From JBMYRH01 sp049602155 (GTDB lineage: Bacteria > Myxococcota_A > UBA9042 > PHBI01 > JBMYRH01), in contig JBMYRH010000014.1 of assembly GCA_049602155.1 (NCBI GenBank), positions 108,145 through 172,144 of the forward strand: 64,000 bases of DNA, read 5' to 3'. A program made the position numbers and the translations under genes. Positions 16,692 to 24,245 of this stretch are shown here, one piece after another; the stretch's first letter is position 1, and each line of letters opens with the position of its first letter. Below the pieces are notes generated by a model, which was not told the origin of the DNA, made no database searches, and saw nothing but the letters and a program-made list of their open reading frames with translations.

Positions 16692-17491
16692 GCGGTCAGG
16701 CCCCTTGGCGGGGGGCGCAACGTTGGCTCTTTGAGGCCGTGACAGAGGGGGCGTCCGGGGCGTCGAGTCACCTCTTTGGGACGGAGACATTCTCCGCAGA
16801 GCGAGGGCTGGAGGTGTACGCCAACGCGTACCTCGTGAGGCTGGTTGAGTGTCTGTCGGAGAGCTTCCCTGCGGTCGCACGGACGCTCGGCGAGGAGGCC
16901 TTCGCTGAGTTGGCTGTCGCGTACCTGCGGGCGTGTCCGCCTTCGGGGCCTAACCTCGGGACCCTCGGGGCGGGCTTTACGGATCATCTGGAGCGCACGC
17001 GGCCCGAGGAGGTCGGGGCTGCGGGGCGCACTTTGGTGGCGTTGGCGCGCTACGAGTGGGCCCTTGAGGTGGCCTTTGATGGGTCCGGCGCCGAGGGCAT
17101 GGACGGAGTGAGCCTTGGTGACCTGAAGGCGTTGTCTCCGGAGGCATGGCTTGGGACGCGGTTGGTCGCGAACCCTGCGCTCAAGCTGCTGCGCTTGGCG
17201 GGGGCGGTCGATGAGTATTGTCACGCGGTCCGTGGCCTGGAGGCGGAGGCGGGGCTCCCAGCGTTGCCGGCGGAGGTGCCGCGCTATGTCGCCTTGAGTC
17301 GGCGATCGTTTGTGGTGCGTCGCTTGGTGTGCGAGGCCGCAGAGTTTGAGATCTTGGGGCGACTCTCTCAAGGCGCCCCGATCGGAGAAGCGCTGATGGG
17401 CTCCGGGCTAGAGGTCACGCCAGACGACGTGCAGCGCTGGTTTGCGCGATGGATGACGGAAGGGCTCTTCGTCGCGCTCGAGCGGTGCTAG
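16688..17491 (+). CDS. bufC: DUF2063 partner protein, BufC-like
   Basis: The 267-residue protein has the DUF2063 N-terminal domain: ERGLEVYANAYLVRLVECL, then SFPAVARTLGEEAFAELAVAYL, then CPPSGPNLGTLGAGF. These segments match the usual Y...Y..RL...L...FP.....LG...F..L...Y....P..S..L...G..F layout. The C-terminal half is an alpha/beta region ending in a winged-helix-like segment. Family members bind the precursor leader or assist the DUF692 oxidase encoded beside them. Gene order A-B-C with ATGA overlap at 16688 is the standard bufferin arrangement. Not a transcription factor despite older annotation of this family as DNA-binding. Confidence 0.9.
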   Translation: MSGQAPWRGAQRWLFEAVTEGASGASSHLFGTETFSAERGLEVYANAYLVRLVECLSESFPAVARTLGEEAFAELAVAYLRACPPSGPNLGTLGAGFTDHLERTRPEEVGAAGRTLVALARYEWALEVAFDGSGAEGMDGVSLGDLKALSPEAWLGTRLVANPALKLLRLAGAVDEYCHAVRGLEAEAGLPALPAEVPRYVALSRRSFVVRRLVCEAAEFEILGRLSQGAPIGEALMGSGLEVTPDDVQRWFARWMTEGLFVALERC

Positions 17492-17561
17492 ACTGCCGCC
17501 AATGAACGCGGCCAGCGCCGCCTCGCGTCGACGTGAGTCGCCGCGCACTTCGGAGGATCAC

Positions 17562-18857
17562 GTGGCTACAGACCCCAACACGCTCGACCTGCTCGACTAC
17601 GTCCACGCCAGCCCAAGTCCGCGCCACTGTGTGGCTGAGACGGTGAGGCGGCTTGACGCTGCGGGCTTTGAGGAGATCGCCGAGGAGGACGCCTGGTCGT
17701 TGAACTTCGGTGACGCGCGGTACCTGATTCGAGGGGGCACCGTGCTCGCGTTTCGCGTCGGGTCCGTGCCGGCGGTCGAGGGTGGATTTCGCCTGATTGG
17801 CGCGCACACGGACTCGCCGAACCTCCGGATCAAGCCGGTCCCGGACGTCCGAGCGCAGGGCTATCAGCAGCTGGGTATTGAGACCTATGGGGGGCTGCTG
17901 GACTACACGTGGCTGGATCGCGATCTAGGGCTCGCTGGCGGTGTCGTGGTCCGAGATGGGGGAGCGCTGACGACGCGGCTTGTGCGCATTGATACACCGA
18001 TCTTGCGCATCCCATCCCTCGCGATTCACTTGAACAGAGAGGTCCGTGAGAAGGGCTTGAAGCTGAATGCTCAGACGCACCTTCAGCCGGTCCTTGGCCT
18101 GTCCAAGGGAGCGGATGAGGTCTCGGCGCTGAAGGCGCTCTTGGCTGAGCAGCTGAGTGTCGAGGTTGATCAGATCGTGAGCTGGGATCTGTCGGTCATG
18201 GACGTGGTCGCCCCCACGGTAGGTGGTCTAAACGGGGAGTTCATCTTCTGCCCAAGGATGGACAACCAAGCGATGTGCCACTCCGCGCTCATCGCGCTGC
18301 TCGATGCATCACAGGCGAAGGCGACTCAGGTCATCTGCCTCTATGACCACGAGGAGGTCGGGAGCGGCTCTGCGGCCGGCGCCGCGGGCAACTCGGTGGA
18401 GGCGCTGTTAAGGCGTATTACCGAGACCGAGGGCCCTGGCGCGGTGCCAGGTGGGCTGCCTCGCGCCATCGCGCGCTCGCTTCAAGTCTCGGCGGACATG
18501 GCGCACGCCGTGCACCCGAACTACGCAGACCGGCACGAGCCCAAACATATGCCGCACCTCAACGCGGGGCCTGTGATCAAGGTGAACACGCAGCAGCGCT
18601 ATGCGACTGATGCCGAGACAGCGGGCCTCTTTGAGGCGCTCTGCGATGAGGCAGGAGTGCCGTGTCAGACCTTCGTGAACCGGACCGATCTACGCTGTGG
18701 CTCCACGATTGGGCCGATCTCAGCGGCGCGACTTGGGGTCCGGACGGTCGACGTCGGGAACCCGATGCTCTCGATGCACGCGATTCGGGAGATGGGGGGC
18801 TCGGAAGATCCGCCGCATATGACCGCGGTCATGACCCGCTTCTTGATGCACGCTTAA
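17562..18857 (+). CDS. apeB: M18 family aminopeptidase (aspartyl aminopeptidase)
   Basis: The 431-residue zinc metallopeptidase removes N-terminal, mainly acidic, residues from peptides in the cytosol and forms large oligomers. Family motifs are all present: LIGAHTDSPNLRIKP (metal His/Asp), ETYGGLLDYTWLDRDLGLAG, IHLNR, DNQAMCHSAL, LYDHEEVGSGSAAGA (catalytic Glu pair), ADMAHAVHPNY, DLRCGSTIGPI and the terminal PMLSMHAIREM. I start it at GTG 17562, which has GGAGG six bases upstream; an ATG at 17502 has no ribosome site and adds an Arg/Ser-rich stretch. It follows bufC by 70 bases and may share its transcript. It is not known to belong to bufferin pathways, so a role in precursor processing is speculation. 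Confidence 0.93.
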   Translation: MATDPNTLDLLDYVHASPSPRHCVAETVRRLDAAGFEEIAEEDAWSLNFGDARYLIRGGTVLAFRVGSVPAVEGGFRLIGAHTDSPNLRIKPVPDVRAQGYQQLGIETYGGLLDYTWLDRDLGLAGGVVVRDGGALTTRLVRIDTPILRIPSLAIHLNREVREKGLKLNAQTHLQPVLGLSKGADEVSALKALLAEQLSVEVDQIVSWDLSVMDVVAPTVGGLNGEFIFCPRMDNQAMCHSALIALLDASQAKATQVICLYDHEEVGSGSAAGAAGNSVEALLRRITETEGPGAVPGGLPRAIARSLQVSADMAHAVHPNYADRHEPKHMPHLNAGPVIKVNTQQRYATDAETAGLFEALCDEAGVPCQTFVNRTDLRCGSTIGPISAARLGVRTVDVGNPMLSMHAIREMGGSEDPPHMTAVMTRFLMHA

Positions 18858-18867
18858 GACGCAGCGA

Positions 18868-19746
18868 TTAGCCCTGATAGACGAGGAAGATGATCGTGAT
18901 GCCCCAGGCGGCGAGGTTCGCCAAAAAGGGCACATCCTTGAGCATCAGGTCGGTGGGACTGCGCCCTTGCTCGGCGCGCCCGGTCAGGCTGTTAAAGCGC
19001 CATAACCCGACAAGGACAAAGGGGATCGTCCACACGAGGTCTCTCGGGTTGAACATCGCCGCGGTCTCACCGAGGAGGGTGTAGGCGGCGTAAGCGCCCG
19101 TGGTCGCGAAGGCCAGCACCACCATCGTGAGCCGCACCATCTTCACGTCGTAGCGCGCGAGGACTTTGCGGGTCTTGCCTCCCTTCTCATGGACAGCCAA
19201 GAGCTCATGCTTACGTTTGCCGAGGCCCAGGTACATGGCGAGTAGGAAGGTGCAGACCCCGAGCCACACTGAGAGCGGGACGTCGATCGCGTAGGCGCCG
19301 CCCAAGAGGCGGAGGATGAAGCCGCTCGCGATGATGAGCACGTCGACGAAGGGGACGTGCTTGAGGGCGAACGAGTAGCCGACGTTGAGCGTGAAGTAGG
19401 CCATGCCGATGGCGGCGAACTCGATCGACAGGGCGAAGGCGCCGCTGACAGTCGCGAACAAGAGCCCCGCCAAGGCCATCTTCGCGACCTTGAGTGGCAG
19501 GCGCCCTGCAGCGATGGGGCGGTTGCACTTCGTGGGGTGGGCGCGGTCGCTCTCGACGTCGACGATGTCGTTGAGGAGGTAGACGCAGCCGGAGAGGAAG
19601 GAGAAGAGGAAGAATGCCAGCACGGCGCTAAGCAGCAGGGAGGGGTCATCTGCGCGCTTAGCGAAGACCAACGGCGCCATGACAAAGAGGTTCTTCACCC
19701 ACTGATGGGGCCGCATCGTTCGCAGGATCTCGCCGGCGATGTTCAC
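18868..19746 (-). CDS. UbiA-family prenyltransferase, decaprenyl-phosphate phosphoribosyltransferase-like
   Basis: The 292-residue membrane protein has about eight helices and the two Asp-rich UbiA signatures. The first, NDIVDVESDRAHPTK followed by RPIAAG, is typical of the phosphoribosyl transferase branch (DPPR synthase, Rv3806c type) rather than the quinone branch. The second is the KRKHELL loop. MRPHQWVKNLFVMAPLVFA at the start is also characteristic of that branch. It would transfer phosphoribose from PRPP to polyprenyl phosphate in the inner membrane for D-arabinose donors; the exact product here is inferred. Its start overlaps the stop of the upstream small lipoprotein gene by ATGA. 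No arabinan genes are visible in the window. Confidence 0.85.
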   Translation of the reverse strand: MNIAGEILRTMRPHQWVKNLFVMAPLVFAKRADDPSLLLSAVLAFFLFSFLSGCVYLLNDIVDVESDRAHPTKCNRPIAAGRLPLKVAKMALAGLLFATVSGAFALSIEFAAIGMAYFTLNVGYSFALKHVPFVDVLIIASGFILRLLGGAYAIDVPLSVWLGVCTFLLAMYLGLGKRKHELLAVHEKGGKTRKVLARYDVKMVRLTMVVLAFATTGAYAAYTLLGETAAMFNPRDLVWTIPFVLVGLWRFNSLTGRAEQGRSPTDLMLKDVPFLANLAAWGITIIFLVYQG

Positions 19747-20333
19747 GGGCTTGGTGGGGCTTCAGTGGCTGGCTTTGCGGCCGGCGGCGTAGGGTTACCG
19801 GGGGCGACAGCGCTCGCCTTGGGGGCGTCGAGGAGCACGCGGTTCGCAGCGTAGTAAGTCCCGAGGTGGCGTCGGTAGGTCTTCTCGGCGTGCGCGACGG
19901 TCTCCATCGCCTTGAGCAGGACGCGATAACGCTCCTCGACGTTCTCGTCAGAGAGCTCCTCCAAGAAGACAGAGAAGCCGGCGACGGCCCCTTCGTAGGC
20001 TTGGGTGACCTTGCTGTGGATCTCGGTCAGCTTCGGGGAGTTCGTCGGCATCATGCGGAGCGCCGCGACGTACTTCTCCAGCGCCGGGATGACGCGTGAG
20101 CGCATGCCCTCGGCGTAGGCTTTCAGATCTTTGATCTCGTTGACGCGGCGCCACTCGTCCGCGAAGGCGGTCTGGTACCGGATCGCCTCGGGGATCTTCG
20201 ACGAGTAGCCCTGGATGGCTGCTTGCTCGCCTGAGATGCGCTTCTCGCGATCGGCACCCGTCTGCCCACAGCCCCCAAGGGTGAGGGACAGCAGTGCGAA
20301 GATGGCGATGATTCGGGCAGGGGAAAGCGTCAT
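19743..20333 (-). CDS. Small predicted lipoprotein, helical
   Basis: The 196-residue protein has a lipoprotein signal (MTLSPARIIAIFALLSLTLGGC), an all-helical middle of about 130 residues (AAIQGYSSKIPEAIRYQ, ELSDENVEERYRVLLKAM) and an Ala/Pro-rich tail. I recognise no family. The ATG at 20333 is preceded by GGAG and is the only one giving a signal peptide at the N-terminus. It sits between the sigma54 activator gene (35 bases upstream) and the UbiA-type gene (4-base overlap), so the three form one operon. The function and any tie to the activator are unknown. Confidence 0.75.
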   Translation of the reverse strand: MTLSPARIIAIFALLSLTLGGCGQTGADREKRISGEQAAIQGYSSKIPEAIRYQTAFADEWRRVNEIKDLKAYAEGMRSRVIPALEKYVAALRMMPTNSPKLTEIHSKVTQAYEGAVAGFSVFLEELSDENVEERYRVLLKAMETVAHAEKTYRRHLGTYYAANRVLLDAPKASAVAPGNPTPPAAKPATEAPPSP

Positions 20334-20367
20334 GAATTGCTCCACTGAGGGCACTTTTAGCACGGCG

Positions 20368-21729
20368 CTAAATTTTACGGTAGATGGTCCGTGTCGCGAT
20401 GCCCAATAGCTGAGCCGCGAGGCGCTTGTCCCCCTTGGTAACCGCGAGGGTTTCACGGATCACCATCTCTTCAATATCGGCGAGAGGTGTTCCGATTGGG
20501 ACGTTGAGGACGCGCGCCTCGGTCTCCCCTTGGCGGATGTGTGGGGGGAGCTCATCGACGTCGACAGCGTCTCCTCGGCAGAGGACGACGGCCCGCTCGA
20601 TAGCGTTCTCGAGTTCACGGACGTTGCCTGGCCAGTCCCAGATCATCATCTGATCGATCGCGGCCTTGGTGATGCCGCCGATGTCTTTGTGGTTTTTCTT
20701 CGCGTACTTCTTTAAGAAGTGATGCGCTAAGAGCGGCACGTCATCTTTGCGATCACGGAGCGGCGGCAGATCGACGTGGATCACATTGAGCCGGTAAAAG
20801 AGGTCCTCGCGGAAGCGCCCAGCGCTCACCTCCTCTCGCAGGTCGGCGTTGGTCGCCGCGACCACCCTGACGTCGACCTTCACGGATCGTGACCCTCCGA
20901 CGCGCTCGAACTCACCCTCCTGAAGCGCGCGCAGCAGTTTGACCTGTAATTGCGGCGTCGTCTCTCCGATCTCATCGAGGAATAGGGTCCCGGTGTCCGC
21001 CAACTCGAAGCGCCCCTGCCGCTGTGATGTCGCGCCCGTGAAGGCGCCCTTCTCGTGACCGAAGAGCTCGGCCTCGAGCAGGGTCTCCGGGAGCGCCGCA
21101 CAATTGACCGCGATGAAGGGGCGCTTCTCTCGTTGAGAGCCGCGGTGCAGTGCCCGCGCGACGAGCTCTTTCCCGGTGCCGCTCTCGCCAGTCAGGAGCA
21201 CAGTGGCGCTCGATGGCGCGACTTGGCTCACGAGGTCGAGGGTCTGCCGAATGGCGATCGAGTTGCCGATGATAGAGCGGTCTCGCCGGCTGCCTTCGAG
21301 CTCCGCGCGCAACGCTTGGTTCTCTAAGACCAAGGTCTGGCGATCAAGCGCCCTCCGCACGGCCTTGACGATCTGAATGCGCTTGAAGGGTTTGGTGACG
21401 AAGTCCCACGCCCCCTCCTTCATCGCCTCGACCGCGGTCTCCACAGTGCCGAAGGCGGTCATCAGGATGAACTCGGTCTCGGGGCTGACCGTCTTCGCGG
21501 CGCGCAGGAGGTCGAGGCCGTTCATCGACGGCATCATGAGGTCGGTCAGCACGACGCTCACGCGCGTCTTGCGCAGCACGGCCAGTGCCTCTTTCCCGTC
21601 CGTGGCCGTCAGCACCTCGACGCGTTCGCGCCGAAAGATACGAGCGAGTGACTCTAGGTTCGACGGATCGTCGTCCACGACCAACAAGGTCTGCCCAACC
21701 GCCAAGTGTACAAGTTCATCGTCACCCAT
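20368..21729 (-). CDS. NtrC-family sigma54-dependent response regulator
   Basis: The 453-residue protein has a receiver domain (about 13-125, LLVVDDD acidic pocket, phospho-acceptor Asp in VLTDLMMP, Lys in FVTKPFK). A AAA+ sigma54-interaction domain follows (about 145-380) with Walker A GESGTGKE, the GAFTGA sigma54 contact loop, Walker B TLFLDEIGE and the arginine finger region REDLFYRLNV. A Fis-type helix-turn-helix ends in GIATRTIYRKI. The helix-turn-helix finishes exactly at the stop, slightly shorter than usual. No sensor kinase gene is nearby. The ATG at 21729 has GGAGGG six bases upstream and is preferred over 21810, whose extra residues are not family-like. It could drive the two sigma54 promoters in this window (6862, 24099), but that is inference. 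Confidence 0.92.
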   Translation of the reverse strand: MGDDELVHLAVGQTLLVVDDDPSNLESLARIFRRERVEVLTATDGKEALAVLRKTRVSVVLTDLMMPSMNGLDLLRAAKTVSPETEFILMTAFGTVETAVEAMKEGAWDFVTKPFKRIQIVKAVRRALDRQTLVLENQALRAELEGSRRDRSIIGNSIAIRQTLDLVSQVAPSSATVLLTGESGTGKELVARALHRGSQREKRPFIAVNCAALPETLLEAELFGHEKGAFTGATSQRQGRFELADTGTLFLDEIGETTPQLQVKLLRALQEGEFERVGGSRSVKVDVRVVAATNADLREEVSAGRFREDLFYRLNVIHVDLPPLRDRKDDVPLLAHHFLKKYAKKNHKDIGGITKAAIDQMMIWDWPGNVRELENAIERAVVLCRGDAVDVDELPPHIRQGETEARVLNVPIGTPLADIEEMVIRETLAVTKGDKRLAAQLLGIATRTIYRKI

Positions 21730-21742
21730 ATCGCCCTCCAAC

Positions 21743-21759
21743 ACGTCATATGATGACGT
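21743..21759. promoter_or_regulatory. Inverted repeat next to the activator start codon
   Basis: ACGTCAT (21743-21749), spacer ATG, ATGACGT (21753-21759) is a perfect 7-bp inverted repeat ending 14 bases before the chosen ATG of the NtrC-type gene. It is a candidate autoregulatory operator or translational element. With the alternative longer start it would be coding. Confidence 0.35.
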
Positions 21760-21790
21760 TTGCGCCAGGTTGTCACAGCGCTTAGACATA

Positions 21791-21818
21791 TTGTCATCCA
21801 TCGTGGACAAGATGACAA
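21791..21818. promoter_or_regulatory. Inverted repeat TTGTCATC-N12-GATGACAA between divergent genes
   Basis: Two perfect 8-base arms (21791-21798 and 21811-21818) separated by 12 bases lie in the divergent region between the sigma54 activator (start 21729) and the Cys-rich lipoprotein (start 21915). Arm spacing of about 20 bases centre to centre, two helical turns, suits a dimeric regulator. The core TGTCAT/ATGACA partly recurs in the nearby 21743 repeat and at 23985-23999. Regulatory role is inference. Confidence 0.35.
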
Positions 21819-21914
21819 CTCTGGAAAAAGCGGCGTTATTTCGATCGCCTTGGAGATTTTTTGAGAATAACGGCGACCGTGGCGCGTCGGAGCAGAGGAT
21901 TACGGAGGTTTCCC

Positions 21915-22913
21915 ATGTTCAGACTGTCACGACTTGTCATCGCTTCTCTGGCGCTCGCCAGCTTGTTCACATCTGCATGTCAGCTCGACATCGACGATGG
22001 TTACCGCGACCTCATTTGCGAGCCAGAGTCATGCTTCACTTGCGCGGCCGGTGTGTGCGCCACGTACTACTGCGCCATCGACGATCAGTGCCCCATGGGG
22101 CGCTTCTGTACCGACGACAACCTCTGCGCGGAGATCATCGAGGCCGATGAGGCCGCCACGGAGTCTCCCACCTGCGATGCCCTCACTGCCTGCGGTGAAG
22201 GTGGCGTCTGTGATGATGGCGACCGATGTGCGCCTACCTCCGGGGCCTCTGAGGCGTCGGGTTCCGCACCCGCCGTGTCGATAGAGCCCTCTCCTGAGCC
22301 CGAGCCCAGCTCCTCGACACCAGCGGAGATGACCCGTGAGAACGCCGCGGGCAATGCGCGCGCTGACGGTTCGGAGCTGAGCGCCTCGGATGAGGAGTCG
22401 CCCCGTGCGCTGCCCTCTCACCCCAACGACCAGTGCGTCGTGAATGATGACTGCGGCTTCACAGGCATCTGCTTGGACGGCGGCTGCTACTTTGGGTGCG
22501 ATGCGCTCGGCGCGTGTCCTCCCGATCAGCGTTGTGACGCCGATCAGTGCATGCCCACGGAGGACCCCGAGGTCATCTGCACCTTCAACGGAGAGTGTGG
22601 CCCGGAGCGGGTCTGCATCGAAGGGCAGTGCTTCTCAACCTGTGGTGAGAGCCTCGATTGTGGTGAGCAGATGCTCTGTGCCTCAGGGCTCTGCATCGCT
22701 GACACTGCGCCAGTGATTCAGTGCTCTGGCTCGGGTGCGTGTCAGGAGGATCAGGGCTGCTTCGACGGGAAGTGCCTCCCGCTCTGTGACGCGGATCGCC
22801 CTTGTGGCCAAGACGGTATCTGCCAGTTCGGCTACTGCCATCAGAAGGTCACCTGCACGCTGTCGGAGCAGTGCTCACCAGGTCAAGACTGCCTCGATGG
22901 CGCTTGCCTATAG
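21915..22913 (+). CDS. Cysteine-rich lipoprotein with tandem EB-like modules
   Basis: The 332-residue protein starts with a lipoprotein signal (MFRLSRLVIASLALASLFTSAC), followed by Cys-rich modules, a Ser/Glu/Pro linker (about 115-170), and five further six-to-eight-Cys modules of about 35 residues to the end (CVVNDDCGFTGICLDGGCY, CTFNGECGPERVCIEGQC, CSGSGACQEDQGCFDGKC). The C..N..C....C..G.C pattern is the dicty/EB-type repeat common in myxobacterial surface proteins. GGAGG seven bases before ATG 21915 fixes the start over an ATG at 21861. It is divergent from the sigma54 activator. Function is unknown. Confidence 0.8.
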   Translation: MFRLSRLVIASLALASLFTSACQLDIDDGYRDLICEPESCFTCAAGVCATYYCAIDDQCPMGRFCTDDNLCAEIIEADEAATESPTCDALTACGEGGVCDDGDRCAPTSGASEASGSAPAVSIEPSPEPEPSSSTPAEMTRENAAGNARADGSELSASDEESPRALPSHPNDQCVVNDDCGFTGICLDGGCYFGCDALGACPPDQRCDADQCMPTEDPEVICTFNGECGPERVCIEGQCFSTCGESLDCGEQMLCASGLCIADTAPVIQCSGSGACQEDQGCFDGKCLPLCDADRPCGQDGICQFGYCHQKVTCTLSEQCSPGQDCLDGACL

Positions 22914-22920
22914 GCCCCCC

Positions 22921-22973
22921 GGGCTCCAGCTCGGTCGAGTCGCCCTCTCTTGACCGAGCTATGGCCTGAGCCC
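22921..22973. terminator. Two-step hairpin between convergent genes
   Basis: AGCTCGGTC (22928-22936) and GACCGAGCT (22952-22960) form a perfect nine-pair stem, flanked by an outer GGGCTC (22921-22926) / GAGCCC (22968-22973) pair. It lies between convergent stops at 22913 and 22988. There is no T-run on either strand, so it may be a bidirectional pause or RNA-end structure rather than a classical intrinsic terminator. Confidence 0.5.
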
Positions 22974-22987
22974 GGTGGCGCAACGCG

Positions 22988-23923
22988 TCACTGGGCTCGC
23001 TTTTCTTTCGCCTCCGCACCCTGAGCCTCCGGGGTGCGGGGGTACCACTGCGAGAGCTGGGTACGGATGCCCGTCACCACCTCGTCAGAGACGGTGTGTC
23101 CTCCGTTGAAGGCGAAGAATTCAGCCTCATGGCCGAGCTTTTTCAAGGTGTCCGCCGTTTGTTGTGTGGCCGCCAAGGGGACGATCCGGTCCGCGTCACC
23201 CGCGCTGAGCCAGACGGGACGCTTCACCGAGACAGGGGCCAACCCTTTCGTCTCGAGCAAGGTCCCTGAGAGGGCGATCACGCCCCTGAATCGCTCGGGG
23301 CTCTGTGTCACGGCTTGGAGCGCGAGCATCGCCCCTTGGCTGAACCCGAGCAGGCTAGGCATCGGCGCTTTGGGCCACCTCTTCGCGACCTTACTCGCCA
23401 GCACCTCGAGCTCTTCCACACGTCGGCGAAGTCGCTCGGGGCGATCCGTCGCCTTCATGTCGAACCACTGTTTGCCGCTCCCGAGCCCCCAGCGCAGCGG
23501 GGCCTCTGCCACGATGAAGCGGTAGGGCAGCCTGAGCCGCTCGATGAGGCGACAGAAGCCCTCCGCGCGATCCCCTCGTCCGTGGAGCGCGATGACGATC
23601 GGCAGGTCCGCTTCATCGCTTGATGGCGCGACGATGGTGTAGGGGAACGGCCCCTCGACCGAGCCCGTCGTCCGCGTCAGGTGCACCTTGTCGGTCGGCC
23701 CCGCTGCGCGGACGGGGCGAGGCGCTCGCACCGTCGGTGCCGGCGTGACCTTGGACGTCGGTGCCGTCTTCGCCGCTTGGGCTGGCTCGGCGTCGGGCTG
23801 GGAGGCCTTCGCAGCTGCCGGCGCTTGGGCTGGCACAGGGGTGGGGGGGGAGGGGGCGCAAGCGAGGAGACCGGAGAGGCTCAGCACGAACGCGAGGTGT
23901 CTGTGACTTTGGATCGTCGTCAT
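22988..23923 (-). CDS. Lipoprotein esterase/phospholipase of the alpha/beta-hydrolase fold
   Basis: The 311-residue protein has a lipoprotein signal (LSLSGLLAC), an Ala/Pro/Lys-rich linker to about residue 75, and an alpha/beta-hydrolase domain of the carboxylesterase/phospholipase (PF02230-like) group. The oxyanion strand is IVIALHGRGD, the nucleophile elbow LLGFSQGAM, the acid is in SAGDADRIVP and the catalytic His in FNGGHTVSD; the triad is complete. It is expected to hydrolyse ester bonds outside the inner membrane; the substrate is unknown. It is transcribed toward the hairpin at 22921 and diverges from the type II secretion operon. Confidence 0.88.
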   Translation of the reverse strand: MTTIQSHRHLAFVLSLSGLLACAPSPPTPVPAQAPAAAKASQPDAEPAQAAKTAPTSKVTPAPTVRAPRPVRAAGPTDKVHLTRTTGSVEGPFPYTIVAPSSDEADLPIVIALHGRGDRAEGFCRLIERLRLPYRFIVAEAPLRWGLGSGKQWFDMKATDRPERLRRRVEELEVLASKVAKRWPKAPMPSLLGFSQGAMLALQAVTQSPERFRGVIALSGTLLETKGLAPVSVKRPVWLSAGDADRIVPLAATQQTADTLKKLGHEAEFFAFNGGHTVSDEVVTGIRTQLSQWYPRTPEAQGAEAKEKRAQ

Positions 23924-24098
23924 GCCTTGTTCGTAGGGTTACTTTGACAAAATGGCAACCCTGACCGACATCGGAAGGACCGCGTGTCATTTTGACGCTC
24001 AAGAGGACGCGCGCGTAAGGACTGGCTTGCCCTCCCTCACCCAAGCAATATCACGGGATTCCGACGCTTCGGCGCCTGTCACCGTTCTGCGGCATAAG

Positions 24099-24115
24099 TT
24101 GGCCCGCTTTTTGCT
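24099..24115 (+). promoter_or_regulatory. Sigma54 promoter of the type II secretion operon
   Basis: TTGGCCCG, four bases, TTGCT matches the sigma54 consensus TTGGCACG-N4-TTGCW with a single change (A to C) and exact GG-N10-GC spacing. It is the only such site in the control region of gspC. Predicted transcription start is about 24126, giving a leader of about 115 bases. Confidence 0.7.
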
Positions 24116-24155
24116 TATTTCTCCCGACCGGACCGCAACACGAGCCGAACGACGT

Positions 24156-24245
24156 ATGACACACCTCACCATGACAGCACCGCTAAATCGCCGGCAAAAT
24201 GCCGAGCAGCGGTCCGTTTTTTGGGATAAGGCGGTGGTGCGATGA
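24156..24245 (+). CDS. Possible 29-codon leader ORF coupled to gspC
   Basis: Starting at ATG 24156 (or 24171), an ORF of 29 (24) codons ends in TGA at 24243-24245, overlapping the gspC ATG at 24242 by ATGA. It lies downstream of the predicted sigma54 start and runs through the terminator-like hairpin. The product (MTHLTMTAPLNRRQNAEQR...) has no recognisable feature and no good Shine-Dalgarno is visible, so it may be fortuitous. If translated, ribosomes would open the hairpin and reinitiate at gspC. Confidence 0.3.
   Translation: MTHLTMTAPLNRRQNAEQRSVFWDKAVVR
24180..24222 (+). terminator. Terminator-like hairpin in the gspC leader
   Basis: Outer arms CCGCT (24180-24184) and AGCGG (24208-24212) enclose an inner stem CGGC/GCCG (24192-24195, 24201-24204), and six T residues follow at 24217-24222. 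It is placed about 20 bases before gspC, downstream of the promoter. The unpaired bases between stems make it weaker than the 7574 terminator; an attenuator is possible. Confidence 0.35.

Larger units (their letters stand above)
23924..24241. other. 318-base divergent control region upstream of the type II secretion operon
   Basis: The gap between the esterase gene and gspC holds a sigma54 promoter (24099-24115), a short ORF overlapping gspC (24156-24245) and a terminator-like hairpin (24180-24222). Further upstream, GTGTCATTTTGACGC (23985-23999) is an imperfect palindrome whose arms resemble those near the sigma54 activator gene; sitting about 100 bases before the promoter, it is placed as an upstream activator site would be. 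Confidence 0.6.

Noticed and set aside
16688..17491. Transcription factor call for the DUF2063 protein
   Set aside because: Older annotations name the family DNA-binding, but position next to a DUF692 enzyme and Cys-rich precursor fits the bufferin partner role.
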